Assembly (NCBI GenBank): GCA_000474255.1
Contig: BATO01000004.1
Span: 62,001 to 126,000, forward strand
DNA from: Aquipseudomonas alcaligenes MRY13-0052
GTDB lineage: Bacteria > Pseudomonadota > Gammaproteobacteria > Pseudomonadales > Pseudomonadaceae
DNA: 64,000 nt
Direction: 5' to 3'
The position numbers and the translations under genes were made by a program. The notes beneath the pieces were generated by a model. That model searched no databases. It saw only the letters and a list, made by a program, of their open reading frames with translations, and was not told the DNA's origin. Positions 1-8,838 of the stretch are shown here, in pieces. Positions within the stretch are counted from its first letter, which is position 1. Each line of letters begins with the position of its first letter.

Positions 1-460
1 GGCACTCAACGCTGCCATCGAGGCGGCGCGTGCCGGCGAGCAGGGCCGGGGCTTCGCTGTGGTGGCCGATGAGGTGCGCAACCTGGCGGCCCGTACCCGC
101 GAGGCGACCACCGAGATCTCCAGCATGATCGGCAGCATCCAGGATGAGACCGCCAGTGCCATCAGCACCATGGAGCACGGCAAGGCGTTGATGCAGGACG
201 GCCTGGAGCGCAACGCCAAGGTCGCCGCCGCCCTGGCGCAGATCGCCCAGCAGAGCACCGCTGCTGGTGAGCAATTCGCCGCCATCACCACCGCCACCCA
301 GGAGCAGAGCAGCACCGCGACCCTGCTCAGCAGCAACCTGCAGAGCATCGCCCTGGCCAACAGCGAGCAGCGCGAAGTGGTCGCCAACCTGGCGCAGACC
401 GCCCAGGAGCTGGACCGCCTGGCCGAGGAACTGCGCCAGGAAGTGGGGCGCTTCCGCTGA
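1..460 (+). CDS. Methyl-accepting chemotaxis protein, C-terminal part
   Basis: The reading frame is open from base 2 and ends with TGA at 458-460, so only the last about 152 residues are present. They contain the highly conserved cytoplasmic signalling hairpin ([20 protein letters not shown], then [10 protein letters not shown]), which docks CheA and CheW and is read by the chemotaxis kinase array. The remainder is the descending coiled coil of the methylation helix bundle, rich in Gln/Glu pairs (for example [15 protein letters not shown]). The sensor domain and membrane segments lie before the window, so the ligand cannot be inferred. GC content is high and typical of host chromosome, unlike the transposons that follow. 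A hairpin terminator lies 22 bp downstream. Confidence 0.95.
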   Translation, partial: ALNAAIEAARAGEQGRGFAVVADEVRNLAARTREATTEISSMIGSIQDETASAISTMEHGKALMQDGLERNAKVAAALAQIAQQSTAAGEQFAAITTATQEQSSTATLLSSNLQSIALANSEQREVVANLAQTAQELDRLAEELRQEVGRFR

Positions 461-482
461 GTCCGGCCGTTCCGCCGCAATG

Positions 483-511
483 AAAAAGGCGCCCCGATGG
501 GCGCCTTTTCT
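483..511. terminator. Rho-independent terminator (bidirectional)
   Basis: AAAAGGCGCCC, a four-base loop and GGGCGCCTTTT form an 11-bp perfect stem followed by a T-rich tract. It lies between the convergent chemotaxis gene and the tlpA-like gene and has A/T runs on both sides, so it could serve both. Confidence 0.85.
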
Positions 512-535
512 TTGGGTCGCGTTCTGCCCGGGCGC

Positions 536-1342
536 TCACTCGGTGGCCAGGCTCTCCAGCTCACGGCTGAGGCTGGCGCGGGACAGTTCGCCCATGTGGC
601 TCTTCAGCATCCGCCCCTGGCCGTCGTAGAACAGTGTGGTCGGCAGGCCGTAGGAGCCGGTCAGCGCGCCGAAGCGGTTGCCGCCGTCGATCAGCACGTC
701 CTGCACCTCCAGGCCCTGCTCCTGCAGGAAGCGCTTCACGTGCTCGGCGTTCTCGCCCTGGTTGATCAGCACGAAGCGCAGGTCGGGCCGGGCTTGCTGG
801 GCCGCTTGCAGGGCCGGCATCTCGCGGCGGCACGGCGGGCACCAGGTGGCCCAGAGGTTGATCACCAGCGGCCGACCGTCCAGTTCACGGATATCCACAG
901 GCTTGCCGTCGAGGTCGCTCAGCGCCACGTTCGGCAGTTGGCGGCCGCTCTCCAGGGCTGCCAGCAGCGCGCTGCCTCCGCCCCAGAGCGTGGCGCCCAC
1001 CAGCAGGGCGATACCCAAGGGCCGGCGCACGGCTGGGTGACGGCGAGCCTGCAGCAAACCGACCAGCGCCGCGGCTGCCAGGCCGGGCAGCAGGAGGAAG
1101 CCGCCGTCGCGGATATCCAGCATGCGCCAGGGTTCGGCACGGTAGTCGGCGAGGTAGAGCGCCACGAAGCCGACGCGTGCGGCGAGCACACCGGCTACAA
1201 GCATGCTGAACAGCACCGATTCGGGATTGCCCCCGCGCCGGCGGCCCTGCCACCAGCCACAGACCAGCGCAGAGAAGAACCCCAGGTAGAACAGCGCCTG
1301 GGAGGCGGAAAGGGCGACAGGGCCGATTTGCAGGCTGTTCAT
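536..1342 (-). CDS. TlpA-family membrane thiol-disulfide oxidoreductase with Lgt-like N-terminal membrane domain
   Basis: A 268-residue protein. The N-terminal about 125 residues hold about four hydrophobic segments (ALFYLGFFSALVCGWW; VLFSMLVAGVLAARVGFVAL; FLLLPGLAAAALVGLL; LGIALLVGATLWGGGSAL), reminiscent of the truncated Lgt-like domain fused to some TlpA proteins. The C-terminal part is a thioredoxin fold with the redox motif WATWCPPCRREMP and the cis-proline region YGLPTTLFYDGQG. It would act on the periplasmic face in disulfide reduction or cytochrome c maturation. The frame is open further upstream, but the ATG at 1342 (MNSLQIGPVAL) gives the expected start before the first membrane helix. 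It lies directly downstream of comM in the same orientation; this is host chromosome. Confidence 0.88.
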   Translation of the reverse strand: MNSLQIGPVALSASQALFYLGFFSALVCGWWQGRRRGGNPESVLFSMLVAGVLAARVGFVALYLADYRAEPWRMLDIRDGGFLLLPGLAAAALVGLLQARRHPAVRRPLGIALLVGATLWGGGSALLAALESGRQLPNVALSDLDGKPVDIRELDGRPLVINLWATWCPPCRREMPALQAAQQARPDLRFVLINQGENAEHVKRFLQEQGLEVQDVLIDGGNRFGALTGSYGLPTTLFYDGQGRMLKSHMGELSRASLSRELESLATE

Positions 1343-1436
1343 CGAGGTGGACCAGGTGGCTTGGCGGGTGGGGCCGCAGTATGCCATCGGCCCCGGCGTG
1401 GCCCGGCGGCGCAAGTGTTTCCCTGCTTTACGGGGC

Positions 1437-2092
1437 TCAGGGCTCGGTGGCCGGTCGGTACTGCAGCGCCTCGGCCAGGTGCTGGCGGGCAATGGCCGGG
1501 GTGCCATCGAGATCGGCGAGGGTGCGGGCGACCTTGATGATGCGGTGTGCGGCGCGCAACGACAGGCCGAGGCGTTCGCAGGCGTTTTCCAGCCAGCGGC
1601 GGTCCTCCACCACCAGCGAGCAGTGGCGACGCAGGCCCTGGAGGTCGAGAAACGCGTTGGCGCAGCCCTGGCGATCGAGCTGGCGCTGGCGGGCCTGGGC
1701 CACGGTTTTCGCGGCGCTTGCACTGTCCTGGCCGCCGGGCTTGGGGTCGTCCAGCGAGGTGGCTTCGCGGGCGACGGTGAGGTGCAGGTCGATGCGGTCG
1801 AGCAGCGGGCCGGAGAGCTTGGCGCGGTAGCGCTGGATCTGCTCCGGGGTGCAACGGCATGGGTTGGTGATGTCGCCCAGGTAGCCGCAGGGGCAGGGGT
1901 TCATGGCGGCGACCAGCTGGAAACGCGCCGGGAAGCGCACCCGGTCGTTGGCCCGGGCGATGACGATCTCGCCGCTTTCCAGGGGCTCGCGCAGGACCTC
2001 GAGAACCTTTCTGTCGAACTCCGGCAACTCGTCGAGAAACAGCACGCCCTGGTGGGCCAGGGTGATTTCTCCGGGGCGGGGCTTGCTGCCGC
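1437..2092 (-). pseudogene. comM: comM (yifB) C-terminal fragment, cut off by transposon insertion
   Basis: This encodes the last about 218 residues of the Mg-chelatase-like AAA+ ATPase ComM, a helicase-like protein acting in branch migration during natural transformation. Visible family features are GVLFLDELPEF (Walker B), RFPARFQLVAAMNPCPCGY (sensor region with the zinc-binding CPCG...C), SGPLLDRIDLHL (arginine-finger region) and LSLRAAHRIIKVARTLADLD in the C-terminal lid. The frame enters transposon sequence at 2092/2093. The middle of the gene resumes at 39112-39731, and the first about 90 codons are beyond the window. Joining the fragments through one copy of GCCGC gives an uninterrupted V-G-G-G-S-K-P-R-P-G-E-I, so the coding sequence was intact before insertion. 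It has no function as it stands. Confidence 0.96.
2088..2092. repeat. Target-site duplication GCCGC, left copy
   Basis: GCCGC sits immediately outside the TGTGACAATT terminus. The matching copy is at 39112-39116. Five bases is the size made by Tn7-family transposases. Confidence 0.95.
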
Positions 2093-2228
2093 TGTGACAA
2101 TTTTCAATAGATGCATTTTGGATGGCTTGCAGCCCGCAGAGTGCCATATGCTCGATGAGCAAAAGGTGCAAAGAATCTCTATAAATAGGCGCAAGAATCC
2201 TAGATATGGATAGAAATAGCTGCGAAGA
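2093..2228. repeat. Left end of element 1 with candidate TnsB-binding repeats
   Basis: After the terminal TGTGACAATT there are three related motifs: CAATAGATGC (2105-2114), ATAAATAGGCGCAAG (2181-2195) and GAAATAGCTGCGAAG (2213-2227). Tn7-family ends carry several spaced TnsB sites, so these are the natural candidates. The third lies within the first codons of tnsA, so transposase binding could also repress the operon. Confidence 0.7.
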
Positions 2229-2871
2229 AGTTTTCAAGCAGACCCGCCCGATCAAGCCGACCTGGCGAAGTCTCTCTGGAATGGTTGTATTTCGCGGGGA
2301 AGCGATCCCGTTTGAGTCCAAGCTGGAGCGAGACTTCCTACGGCGCTGGACGTTCTCAGGTGTAGAGAACGTGGTTGCTCAACCCGTGAAGATCCCATTC
2401 ACAGCCCGGAATGGTCGTGGGTATACCTACGTGCCGGACTACCTGCTCCGCTTTGAGAGCGAGAGCGGCCACCGCCCAATCCTGGTTGAGGTGAAGCCGG
2501 AGGAAGATTGGCGTGAGCGTTGGCGGGAATGGCTCCCCAAATGGAAAGCGGCTTGGCGATTTGCTCGTGATCGAGGATGGGGCTTTCACATCTTTGATGA
2601 GTCCCGCATTCGCGATTTCGCTTTGGAGAACATCACCTATCTAGAGCGCTTCGCTCAGATGGACGCTGCTCCAGAGGTATGTAGCGCGATCTTGGCGACC
2701 CTTCATGAAATGGAGCATGCGCCCATCCACTACCTAAAAACTCGGTTTTTCGGGCATGACCCCATGCTGGGGCACTCCTACGTCTGTCATCTGCTTGCCA
2801 CCCGCCGGATCGACTGCGACATAACCGCGCCAATCGACGATTTCACAACCATCTGGAGGATGTATGAGTGA
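2206..2871 (+). CDS. tnsA: TnsA-like transposon endonuclease
   Basis: A 221-residue protein of the TnsA family (TniC in Tn6022 naming), the PD-(D/E)XK nuclease that nicks the 5' ends of the element so that it moves by cut-and-paste with TnsB. Catalytic positions are visible in order: the E of FESKLERDFLRRW, the D of YVPDYLLRF, and E-x-K in ILVEVKPEED. The C-terminal half (about residues 130-221) is a winged-helix-like TnsC-contact region. It is shorter than Tn7 TnsA (273 residues). The ATG at 2206 lies 113 bp from the element tip and directly follows a candidate TnsB site. The end overlaps tnsB by 8 bp, so the two are translationally coupled. Confidence 0.9.
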   Translation: MDRNSCEEVFKQTRPIKPTWRSLSGMVVFRGEAIPFESKLERDFLRRWTFSGVENVVAQPVKIPFTARNGRGYTYVPDYLLRFESESGHRPILVEVKPEEDWRERWREWLPKWKAAWRFARDRGWGFHIFDESRIRDFALENITYLERFAQMDAAPEVCSAILATLHEMEHAPIHYLKTRFFGHDPMLGHSYVCHLLATRRIDCDITAPIDDFTTIWRMYE

Positions 2872-4759
2872 CGGTGCGAAGCCAGTTCGGTCAATGATCA
2901 GCCTCGATAAGGACAGTCTGGTAGAGCACCACTCGGGCACCTATCGCATAGTCCAGACACTGAATTTTAACGATGTCGTAGGTGTTCATATCGAAACTGG
3001 CATTTCCAGTGTTCTCGGAGTCCAGGACTTACGGCCAGCTCCGCAAGATACTAAGGGGCTATTTGTAAGTCATGATTTAGAAGACATTGGCGATGAAAAC
3101 TGGAAGCTCGCAGAGCATCGGTATTCTGTAATCGAGCCGCTCCTCAGTGGAAATCATGTTGTCAAAGGCGCTGTTGCGGCTCGAGCGAAAGAGGCAGGTG
3201 TAGATGCCGCCACAGTGTATAGATGGTTAGGCCGCTATCAGAATTACGGAAATATTTCGGCGCTAGTACCCATGCGGCGCGGGTGGGCTAAAGGGCGAAG
3301 CCGCATATCTACTCAGGTGGAGAAATTAATTGATGACATTCTGGGTGGTCCTTACTCGGAGAATCGAGGGATAACAATAAAAGATGCCCATGAGAGTGTG
3401 AAAGAGGCCTGCAAGGCTCTCGGGATTCCTGCTCCAAATATCACTACTGTTCGATCTAGGATTAAAAAACTCCCACTAAGAAAACTGTACCTGAGTCGAG
3501 GGCAGGTGGATAAGGCGCGTGCGCATGAAGCTCGCTCTGGTGGGCTGGAGGCTAATTACCCACTTCAAATCGTCCAAATTGATCATACTCCGCTAGATGT
3601 ATTCTTAGTTGATGACATACATCGCGAGTCAATTGGGCGACCTTGGGTGACCCTAGCAATTTGCGTCTATACGCGCATGGTCGTTGGTTACTATTTTTCT
3701 TTGGAGGCACCATCAGCATTGTCCGTTGCGATGTGCATTGTAAATACCTGTCTGCCGAAGGAATCACTACTCGCAAGGCATGGGCTGCATGAAGAGTGGC
3801 CTGTTTGGGGCAAGCCTAGTGTGATTCATAGTGATAATGGCTCGGATTTTCGCACTGGTAGTTTGATTAAGTCGTGTGCTATGCACGGTATTGCAAGGGA
3901 GTTTCGCCCGCTAGAATCCCCGCATTGGGGTGGTCATATCGAGCGGTTGATGGGGACCCTTGCAATTAAATCCAAAAAGGAGAAAGGGGCCACGCAAAGT
4001 AGCCCAAAAGATCGCAAGGGATATGATGCTGAGAAAGAGGCGGTTTATACATTTGATGACTATGAGACTCGCCTAATTCGCAGAATATTGGCATATAACA
4101 ATGAGTATCACGGAGCCATTCAGATGGCTCCTATAAATAAGTGGCGATCGGCATTCTTTGGAGATAGGAAGATCTGTGACCCTCTTGCAAGGATTGCCGA
4201 TCCGTTTATCTTTCAATTAGACTTTCTGCCATCTGAGATGCGTACCATCCAGAATAAGGGGGTTGAGTGGGATGCTCATTACTTCTGTGATGCAATGCGT
4301 CCATGGGTGGGTATCGTTGATGAGAAAACAAAGAAGTCGAAGAAATTTATTGTTCGTCGGGACCCTCGAGACGTAAGAAGAATCTGGTTCTATGAGCCAA
4401 ACTTAAAAGAATACTTTGAGGCGTCAATAGACGGATATATTGAGAATAGGATATCGGTTAGAGAGTATGTGGCTGCTAAGAGGCAGGCAAGGCGAGATGG
4501 CTTAGAGAACATTAATACAGCTTTGCTTGAGCAATTAGCCGTTGAGGATAGAAAACAGGAACTAGAGGCTGCGGCTAAAACAAAGACAGCGAGAAGAAAT
4601 GCTCAGCGGGTTAGAAATGATAATAAATCCAAGAAAAGCGCCCCTGTAGATAGTGTCCCTGCAAGGCAATCTGCTACTGGGCAGTCATCCCAGAAAGTGT
4701 CGAAATTGGTGCCTATAGATCAAGTAGAGGATCTAGGAGGGGTGGATTTTGGACTTTAA
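2864..4759 (+). CDS. tnsB: TnsB-like DDE transposase
   Basis: A 631-residue transposase (TniA class) that binds the end repeats, cuts the 3' ends and joins them to the target. The retroviral-integrase-type catalytic core is visible: D240 in VQIDHTPLD, D324 in VIHSDNGSDF and E360 in WGGHIERLMG. N-terminal DNA-binding helices include a helix-turn-helix at about residues 100-125 (AGVDAATVYRWLGRY). The C-terminal about 100 residues are basic, lysine-rich and low in complexity, the usual position of the TnsC-interacting tail. The start at 2864 overlaps the tnsA stop; the stop overlaps the TTG start of tnsC. Base composition is markedly AT-richer than comM. Confidence 0.95.
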   Translation: MSDGAKPVRSMISLDKDSLVEHHSGTYRIVQTLNFNDVVGVHIETGISSVLGVQDLRPAPQDTKGLFVSHDLEDIGDENWKLAEHRYSVIEPLLSGNHVVKGAVAARAKEAGVDAATVYRWLGRYQNYGNISALVPMRRGWAKGRSRISTQVEKLIDDILGGPYSENRGITIKDAHESVKEACKALGIPAPNITTVRSRIKKLPLRKLYLSRGQVDKARAHEARSGGLEANYPLQIVQIDHTPLDVFLVDDIHRESIGRPWVTLAICVYTRMVVGYYFSLEAPSALSVAMCIVNTCLPKESLLARHGLHEEWPVWGKPSVIHSDNGSDFRTGSLIKSCAMHGIAREFRPLESPHWGGHIERLMGTLAIKSKKEKGATQSSPKDRKGYDAEKEAVYTFDDYETRLIRRILAYNNEYHGAIQMAPINKWRSAFFGDRKICDPLARIADPFIFQLDFLPSEMRTIQNKGVEWDAHYFCDAMRPWVGIVDEKTKKSKKFIVRRDPRDVRRIWFYEPNLKEYFEASIDGYIENRISVREYVAAKRQARRDGLENINTALLEQLAVEDRKQELEAAAKTKTARRNAQRVRNDNKSKKSAPVDSVPARQSATGQSSQKVSKLVPIDQVEDLGGVDFGL

Positions 4760-5639
4760 TCACCTCGCCCCCTCAGTGTTAGAGAAAATGACCCTCTCTG
4801 ATGCTGAGAGAATTGACTCTATCGATTCCCCATTTTGGGTGGATTATTCAGCCGGATCTCGCCTTATCGATCACTTGGCTAGTCTGCTTCGGGTAGTGCC
4901 TCAGACCCGTATGCCAAATCTATTTATAGTGGGTGACTCTAATTATGGGAAGTCGACACTATTCCAGCGTTTTCGGGATACTCGAGGCTGCCCATATGTA
5001 AGCTCTAATTTAGAACCGGTTATTCCGGTTGTCTTAATAGAGTTGGATACGGGTGGGCCCGCCCAACTCTATAGAAGCATTCTTCATCAAATCGGCGCAC
5101 CTTACTCGCGGGCCTCTCCGCTGGCTGCCGTGAAGGAGCAGTGTGCTGAGGTTGTTCGGGATGTTGGGACTCGTATGCTGATAATTGACGAGTGCCAAGT
5201 TCTGAATTTTGCGAGCGCTAGGGCCAAAGCGGACGTCATGAATGAGATCAAGTGGATCTGTAATCAGCTCAGGTTGGTTGTTGTATGCGCTGGTGTCAAA
5301 ACAATCCTTCAGTTACTGAATATTGATGCGCAGTACGCCAGTCGTTTTGATGTGATTGATCTACTGCCTTGGGAGTTGGACGGAAAATTTCAGGCGTTTT
5401 TGAAGAAGTATGAGACTGCTTTGCCTTTGAGGAAGCCATCGCTGCTCTACAGCGAAGAAAGCACAGTGCTGATTCACGACATTTCTGGTGGTCTTACAGG
5501 GAATGTCGGCAAGCTATTGAAGGAGTGTGCGAAGGAAGCGATTCGCACAGGCAGTGAAAAGATTGATATGTCTTTGCTGAAGAAAAATGAATGGATCAAG
5601 CCGAACAAGCAGAGCGGAAATCGGGTTATCCAATACTAG
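4749..5639 (+). CDS. tnsC: TnsC/TniB-like AAA+ transposition regulator
   Basis: A 296-residue AAA+ ATPase that polymerises on target DNA and links the target selector to TnsAB. Walker A is VGDSNYGKSTLF and Walker B is MLIIDECQVLN; a sensor region follows (VVVCAGVKTILQLL), and the lid has the RFDVIDLLPW motif seen in TniB proteins. It is much shorter than Tn7 TnsC (555 residues), as in Tn5053- and Tn6022-type elements. The start is a TTG (4749) 8 bp after a strong AGGAGG (4735-4740), chosen because no ATG is so well placed. The first bases overlap the tnsB stop. Confidence 0.92.
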   Translation: MDFNHLAPSVLEKMTLSDAERIDSIDSPFWVDYSAGSRLIDHLASLLRVVPQTRMPNLFIVGDSNYGKSTLFQRFRDTRGCPYVSSNLEPVIPVVLIELDTGGPAQLYRSILHQIGAPYSRASPLAAVKEQCAEVVRDVGTRMLIIDECQVLNFASARAKADVMNEIKWICNQLRLVVVCAGVKTILQLLNIDAQYASRFDVIDLLPWELDGKFQAFLKKYETALPLRKPSLLYSEESTVLIHDISGGLTGNVGKLLKECAKEAIRTGSEKIDMSLLKKNEWIKPNKQSGNRVIQY

Positions 5640-6706
5640 GCGGATGGCCCTTAGCTCCTCCGATTCTTGAAGAGGAGGTGCTTTCCTCATGGCTGGTTCG
5701 AGCTGCCCTCCGCCATAGCTGTACTGCGCTCGCTCTCACGGGGGATCTTTGGCCTGGTTGGAGATACTGGTGCTCTGATCCTGATGTGTCCCTCAGTGAG
5801 GAGCGCCTTTCTCGCTTATCTGTTAGATCCGGCATCTCAGAGCAAGAGCTGAGAGATACTTTGCTCCGGTTATTCATAGATGGTGTCCGCGGAGAGTCAC
5901 CAGGCTCACCTGGATGCTATCCCTGGATTCTTTGCCTCGGATCACGCAATAGACGAAGAGCTGGTGGTCTCCAGTACTGCCCAAATTGCTTCGCTGAGGA
6001 GACTCCTTACTATCGTCGGCATAGCCGGCTTTCCTGGCACACCGTCTGTGCTCGTCATCAAACACTGCTGAGAGACCGGTGCCCCCATTGCGAAGCACCT
6101 CTGTGCCCTCATTTGTTAGAGCCCCCTGCTAGTAACCTGGTGCGTTGCCACCGCTGTCGACGAATGTTGTCAGAGGCCGATGCCCTCAAGGGCCCTAGGG
6201 ATGCGTACTGTTTCCAAGCATTTGCCGACCGAGTGCTTGTAGAAGGACATGGCCTGTTCGGCGGCCAGCTGCTCAAGACGTCCGAATGGTTTTACCTGGC
6301 GCGTTGGATAACCGGGTTTCTGCGTAGCGCAGCGATGCATCCCACCTCCCACGCTCAACACTTTCTCCGGGAGCTGGGGATCGAAATCGGTTGGCTCATC
6401 CCTCCGGCGTCGGGTCTTCCACTTGAGATGCTTCCCCCTTATGAGCGGGCCCAACAGCTATCGATCTGCTGGCGCATCCTTCAGGCAGGGCCGAATCGGC
6501 TGGAGAACGCAGTCATGTCCGCTGGGGTCCCTCCTTCTATGTTCGCTCCACCTCAAGGCTGTGTTCCCACGCTTGTGGACGACCTTATGAAACTGCTGGG
6601 TGAACCCCGCTGCAGGGCGCTACCGAGGCCGGCTATAGTGGTGCCTCGCTCACCGTCTTCTGTGTTGAAGATGTGGCATCGACTATTACGAAAGATCCAG
6701 AGATGA
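5591..6706 (+). CDS. tniQ: TniQ/TnsD-family target-site protein
   Basis: A 371-residue TniQ-domain protein (TniD in Tn6022). The family signature PLAPPILEEEVLSSWLVRAA lies near the N-terminus, followed by a zinc-binding region with Cys pairs (YCPNCFAEE; CARHQTLLRDRCPHCEAP; VRCHRCRRML). TniQ proteins load TnsC at the chosen target. The ATG at 5591 sits 49 bp inside tnsC in another frame, and the protein before the TniQ motif is short, so the exact start is uncertain. The stop overlaps the ATG of the next gene as ATGA, pointing to obligate co-expression with the TnsF-like protein. It is shorter than Tn7 TnsD (508 residues), consistent with a partner providing the sequence recognition. Confidence 0.9.
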   Translation: MDQAEQAERKSGYPILGGWPLAPPILEEEVLSSWLVRAALRHSCTALALTGDLWPGWRYWCSDPDVSLSEERLSRLSVRSGISEQELRDTLLRLFIDGVRGESPGSPGCYPWILCLGSRNRRRAGGLQYCPNCFAEETPYYRRHSRLSWHTVCARHQTLLRDRCPHCEAPLCPHLLEPPASNLVRCHRCRRMLSEADALKGPRDAYCFQAFADRVLVEGHGLFGGQLLKTSEWFYLARWITGFLRSAAMHPTSHAQHFLRELGIEIGWLIPPASGLPLEMLPPYERAQQLSICWRILQAGPNRLENAVMSAGVPPSMFAPPQGCVPTLVDDLMKLLGEPRCRALPRPAIVVPRSPSSVLKMWHRLLRKIQR

Positions 6707-8124
6707 AGGCTTCAAGCGTGCAGCAATGCTGCGATGAATGCGGCGGCGAGATGAGCAAAGCTCACCGCTGGTATCACGGGAAGCGCTATTGCGCTACTTG
6801 CTACGCACGACTATTCAAACGGCGGCTGTGCTCAGGGTGTGGGGGCTCTAAGCGACTCCCCGTTTTTCTACCGACTACGCAGTGCGATAGCTGTATCGGC
6901 GTGCAGCCCTGCATTCGTTGCACTAGAAGTGGACGACCTGTTGGCCGGTTCACCGAGCGTGGTCCTGTTTGCAACAGCTGCTCCCCTTACTATCGCGATT
7001 CCGAGCCATGTGATCTTTGTGGAACTCCATCTTCACGACTGACCCGGGTTCTTCGGTTGGACAGTACAGCCCGGTGCTGTCCAACTTGTGCATCCAGAGA
7101 TCACGAGACTTGTCCATCCTGTCGGCGCCATCGCCTCCTTGTTGATACCAACGATGGTGTCAGGTGTTGTCGCCTATGTGCCGAACAACCGCGGCGGCTG
7201 TGTGCCTCTTGTGGGAAATCTATTCCTGCTGGCCGTGGCCGGAGCTGTGAAGAGTGTTCGTGGAAGAGGTCTTTTCAACGACGTCTAGACAAGGAGGTAG
7301 AGCAGTTTGGATCGCCTCGCACCCAGGAAATATTTCGTGAGTTTGGGCATTGGTTGGTCGCGAAGATCGGTGCTCAGAAGGCTGCGCTGAAGCTGAAAAA
7401 CTACGTGGGCTTTTTTTTATTCATTGAACAGTCTGGAGAGGGCATTCCTTCCTATCGGGATCTGCTCAGGAACTATGAACCTGAGGGGCTCCGGCGCGTA
7501 CGGTTAGCCATGGGATGGTTAGAGACTCGGTATGGTGTCGTTGCTGACCCTGTGATGCGCGAAGAGTTTGCAGATCGGCGGCGGATTGAGCAGTCCCTAA
7601 CTGCTCTGCCCCCTGGGCCGGCAGCTGATTTGTTAAGGCGTTACAACGACCTTCTTATTTCTCGTATCGGTAGCGGGAAGCTGACCCTGCGCTCGCTTCG
7701 ACTTGCCTTAGGTGTGGCTAGAGAGTTCTTAGCCTTTGCCTCTCCAACAGGCGAGGTGTTACCAGTTCAGCGCGACCTTGACCGTTTTCTTCTTGAAAGG
7801 TCGGGCCAGCGTGCCTCCCTTGAAGGCTTTCTCGGATTCCTTGCCCAAGAGCAGGGTGAGCGTTTGAGGTCAGAGCTTAGCGAGCGAGCCATAGCTCAAG
7901 CTAAGAAACATCGATTGGAGCGAAAGCTTGCTGAGCTCATCGATGGCAGGGATGAAGGTGCTTGGGTGTCTACAGCGCTGCACTATTTCCACGGAGTGAA
8001 GGTGGGGAAGAAGCATCTCACCTACACCCCTGCCGTTGAGGAAGGACAGGCTGGTTTTGAGGTGAGGGTATTGGAAAACATCTACTGGATTCCCTCTGCC
8101 GTGGGGCCTAAACCGGAGCAGTAA
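6703..8124 (+). CDS. TnsF/TniE-like comM-targeting protein (zinc ribbons plus recombinase-like helical domains)
   Basis: A 473-residue protein encoded immediately after tniQ (ATGA overlap at 6703-6706). Residues 1-190 hold many Cys pairs spaced as successive zinc ribbons (CDECGGEMS; CATCYARLFKRRLCSGCGG; CDSCIGVQPCIRC; CDLCGTP; CPTCASRDHETCPSCRR; CASCGKS). From about 205 two helical modules follow (FREFGHWLVAKIGAQKAALKL and YNDLLISRIGSGKLTLRSLR), which resemble core-binding (SAM-like) domains of tyrosine recombinases, but no catalytic R...HxxR...Y set is seen. Published work on Tn6022-like elements describes TnsF, an inactivated tyrosine-recombinase-like protein that directs insertion into comM; position, architecture and the actual comM insertion all agree. 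The identity is from memory and not from an alignment. Confidence 0.78.
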   Translation: MKASSVQQCCDECGGEMSKAHRWYHGKRYCATCYARLFKRRLCSGCGGSKRLPVFLPTTQCDSCIGVQPCIRCTRSGRPVGRFTERGPVCNSCSPYYRDSEPCDLCGTPSSRLTRVLRLDSTARCCPTCASRDHETCPSCRRHRLLVDTNDGVRCCRLCAEQPRRLCASCGKSIPAGRGRSCEECSWKRSFQRRLDKEVEQFGSPRTQEIFREFGHWLVAKIGAQKAALKLKNYVGFFLFIEQSGEGIPSYRDLLRNYEPEGLRRVRLAMGWLETRYGVVADPVMREEFADRRRIEQSLTALPPGPAADLLRRYNDLLISRIGSGKLTLRSLRLALGVAREFLAFASPTGEVLPVQRDLDRFLLERSGQRASLEGFLGFLAQEQGERLRSELSERAIAQAKKHRLERKLAELIDGRDEGAWVSTALHYFHGVKVGKKHLTYTPAVEEGQAGFEVRVLENIYWIPSAVGPKPEQ

Positions 8125-8247
8125 ACTCAGTTTTGGCTGCGTTGATTGACGCGCCCGACGGACCAGCGCTCACTGAATCGTAATGGCAGCGAGTGTTGGT
8201 CTCTCGCGAAGGTAGAACCGAACCATGAGGCTTGGCCGGTCACAATG

Positions 8248-8838
8248 AAATCCCTTCCAAGGCTTATCTTAGACATCGCCGAACAGCTTCCAGAAGGCGA
8301 AGTTCTGAGGTCAGGGAGATTTTTACACCTCGGCTCTCGCTCTGCAGTGCAGCGAGCACTTGCTCGTTTGGTCGTAGAGCAGAAGCTATTTCGTGTGGAT
8401 CGGGGCTTTTATGTTGCAGCAGTCGATGGTCGTTTCGGTAGGCGTTCGCCAGCACCGACAAGAGTGGTCCGCTCGTTGGCAAATGCGCTGGGTGAGATGA
8501 TTGTCGAACATGGAGCTCATTCCGCGAACAAGCTAGGTTTGAGCACGCAAATTCCAGTTCGCTGCATATTTCTATCTACGGGGCGATCTAGAGAGCTCCA
8601 TATCGGAAAGAAAGTCGTGTCGATTAGGCACGCGCCGAAATGGCTAATGGCTCTTGGAGAAACAGGGGCAGGTGACGCTGTTCGTGCGTTGGAATCGCTT
8701 GGCCCACTATGGGCAGCGGATGCGGTACCTAAACTTCATGAACGACTGCCTGAGGGGGAATGGTCAGCCTTGGTGCGCGCGCGAGGCACTTACCCATCTT
8801 GGATTTGGAATGCAATCCAGGCTCATATGGGAGGCTAG
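8248..8838 (+). CDS. DUF6088 / AbiEi-like winged-helix regulator (copy 1)
   Basis: A 196-residue protein starting at MKSLPRLILDIAEQLPEG. The N-terminal about 65 residues form a winged helix (FLHLGSRSAVQRALARLV, then FRVDRGFYVAA) as in AbiEi antitoxins; the rest matches the AbiEi C-terminal fold pattern (FLSTGRSRELHIGKKVVSIRHAP). AbiEi proteins normally repress and neutralise an AbiEii nucleotidyltransferase toxin, but no such gene is adjacent. The frame is open upstream to 8146; the ATG at 8248 was chosen by comparison with the paralogue at 35820-36431, which also begins MK-LP. The two paralogues share FLHLGSR-AV, TSGRSR/STGRSR and IRHAP and sit near opposite ends of the transposon. Confidence 0.75.
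   Translation, partial: KSLPRLILDIAEQLPEGEVLRSGRFLHLGSRSAVQRALARLVVEQKLFRVDRGFYVAAVDGRFGRRSPAPTRVVRSLANALGEMIVEHGAHSANKLGLSTQIPVRCIFLSTGRSRELHIGKKVVSIRHAPKWLMALGETGAGDAVRALESLGPLWAADAVPKLHERLPEGEWSALVRARGTYPSWIWNAIQAHMGG

Noticed and set aside
497..2213. Long plus-strand frames (346 and 288 codons) opposite tlpA and comM
   Set aside because: They are antisense shadows in GC-rich DNA: low-complexity Ala/Gly/Arg/Gln-rich products, while the minus strand encodes recognisable conserved proteins.
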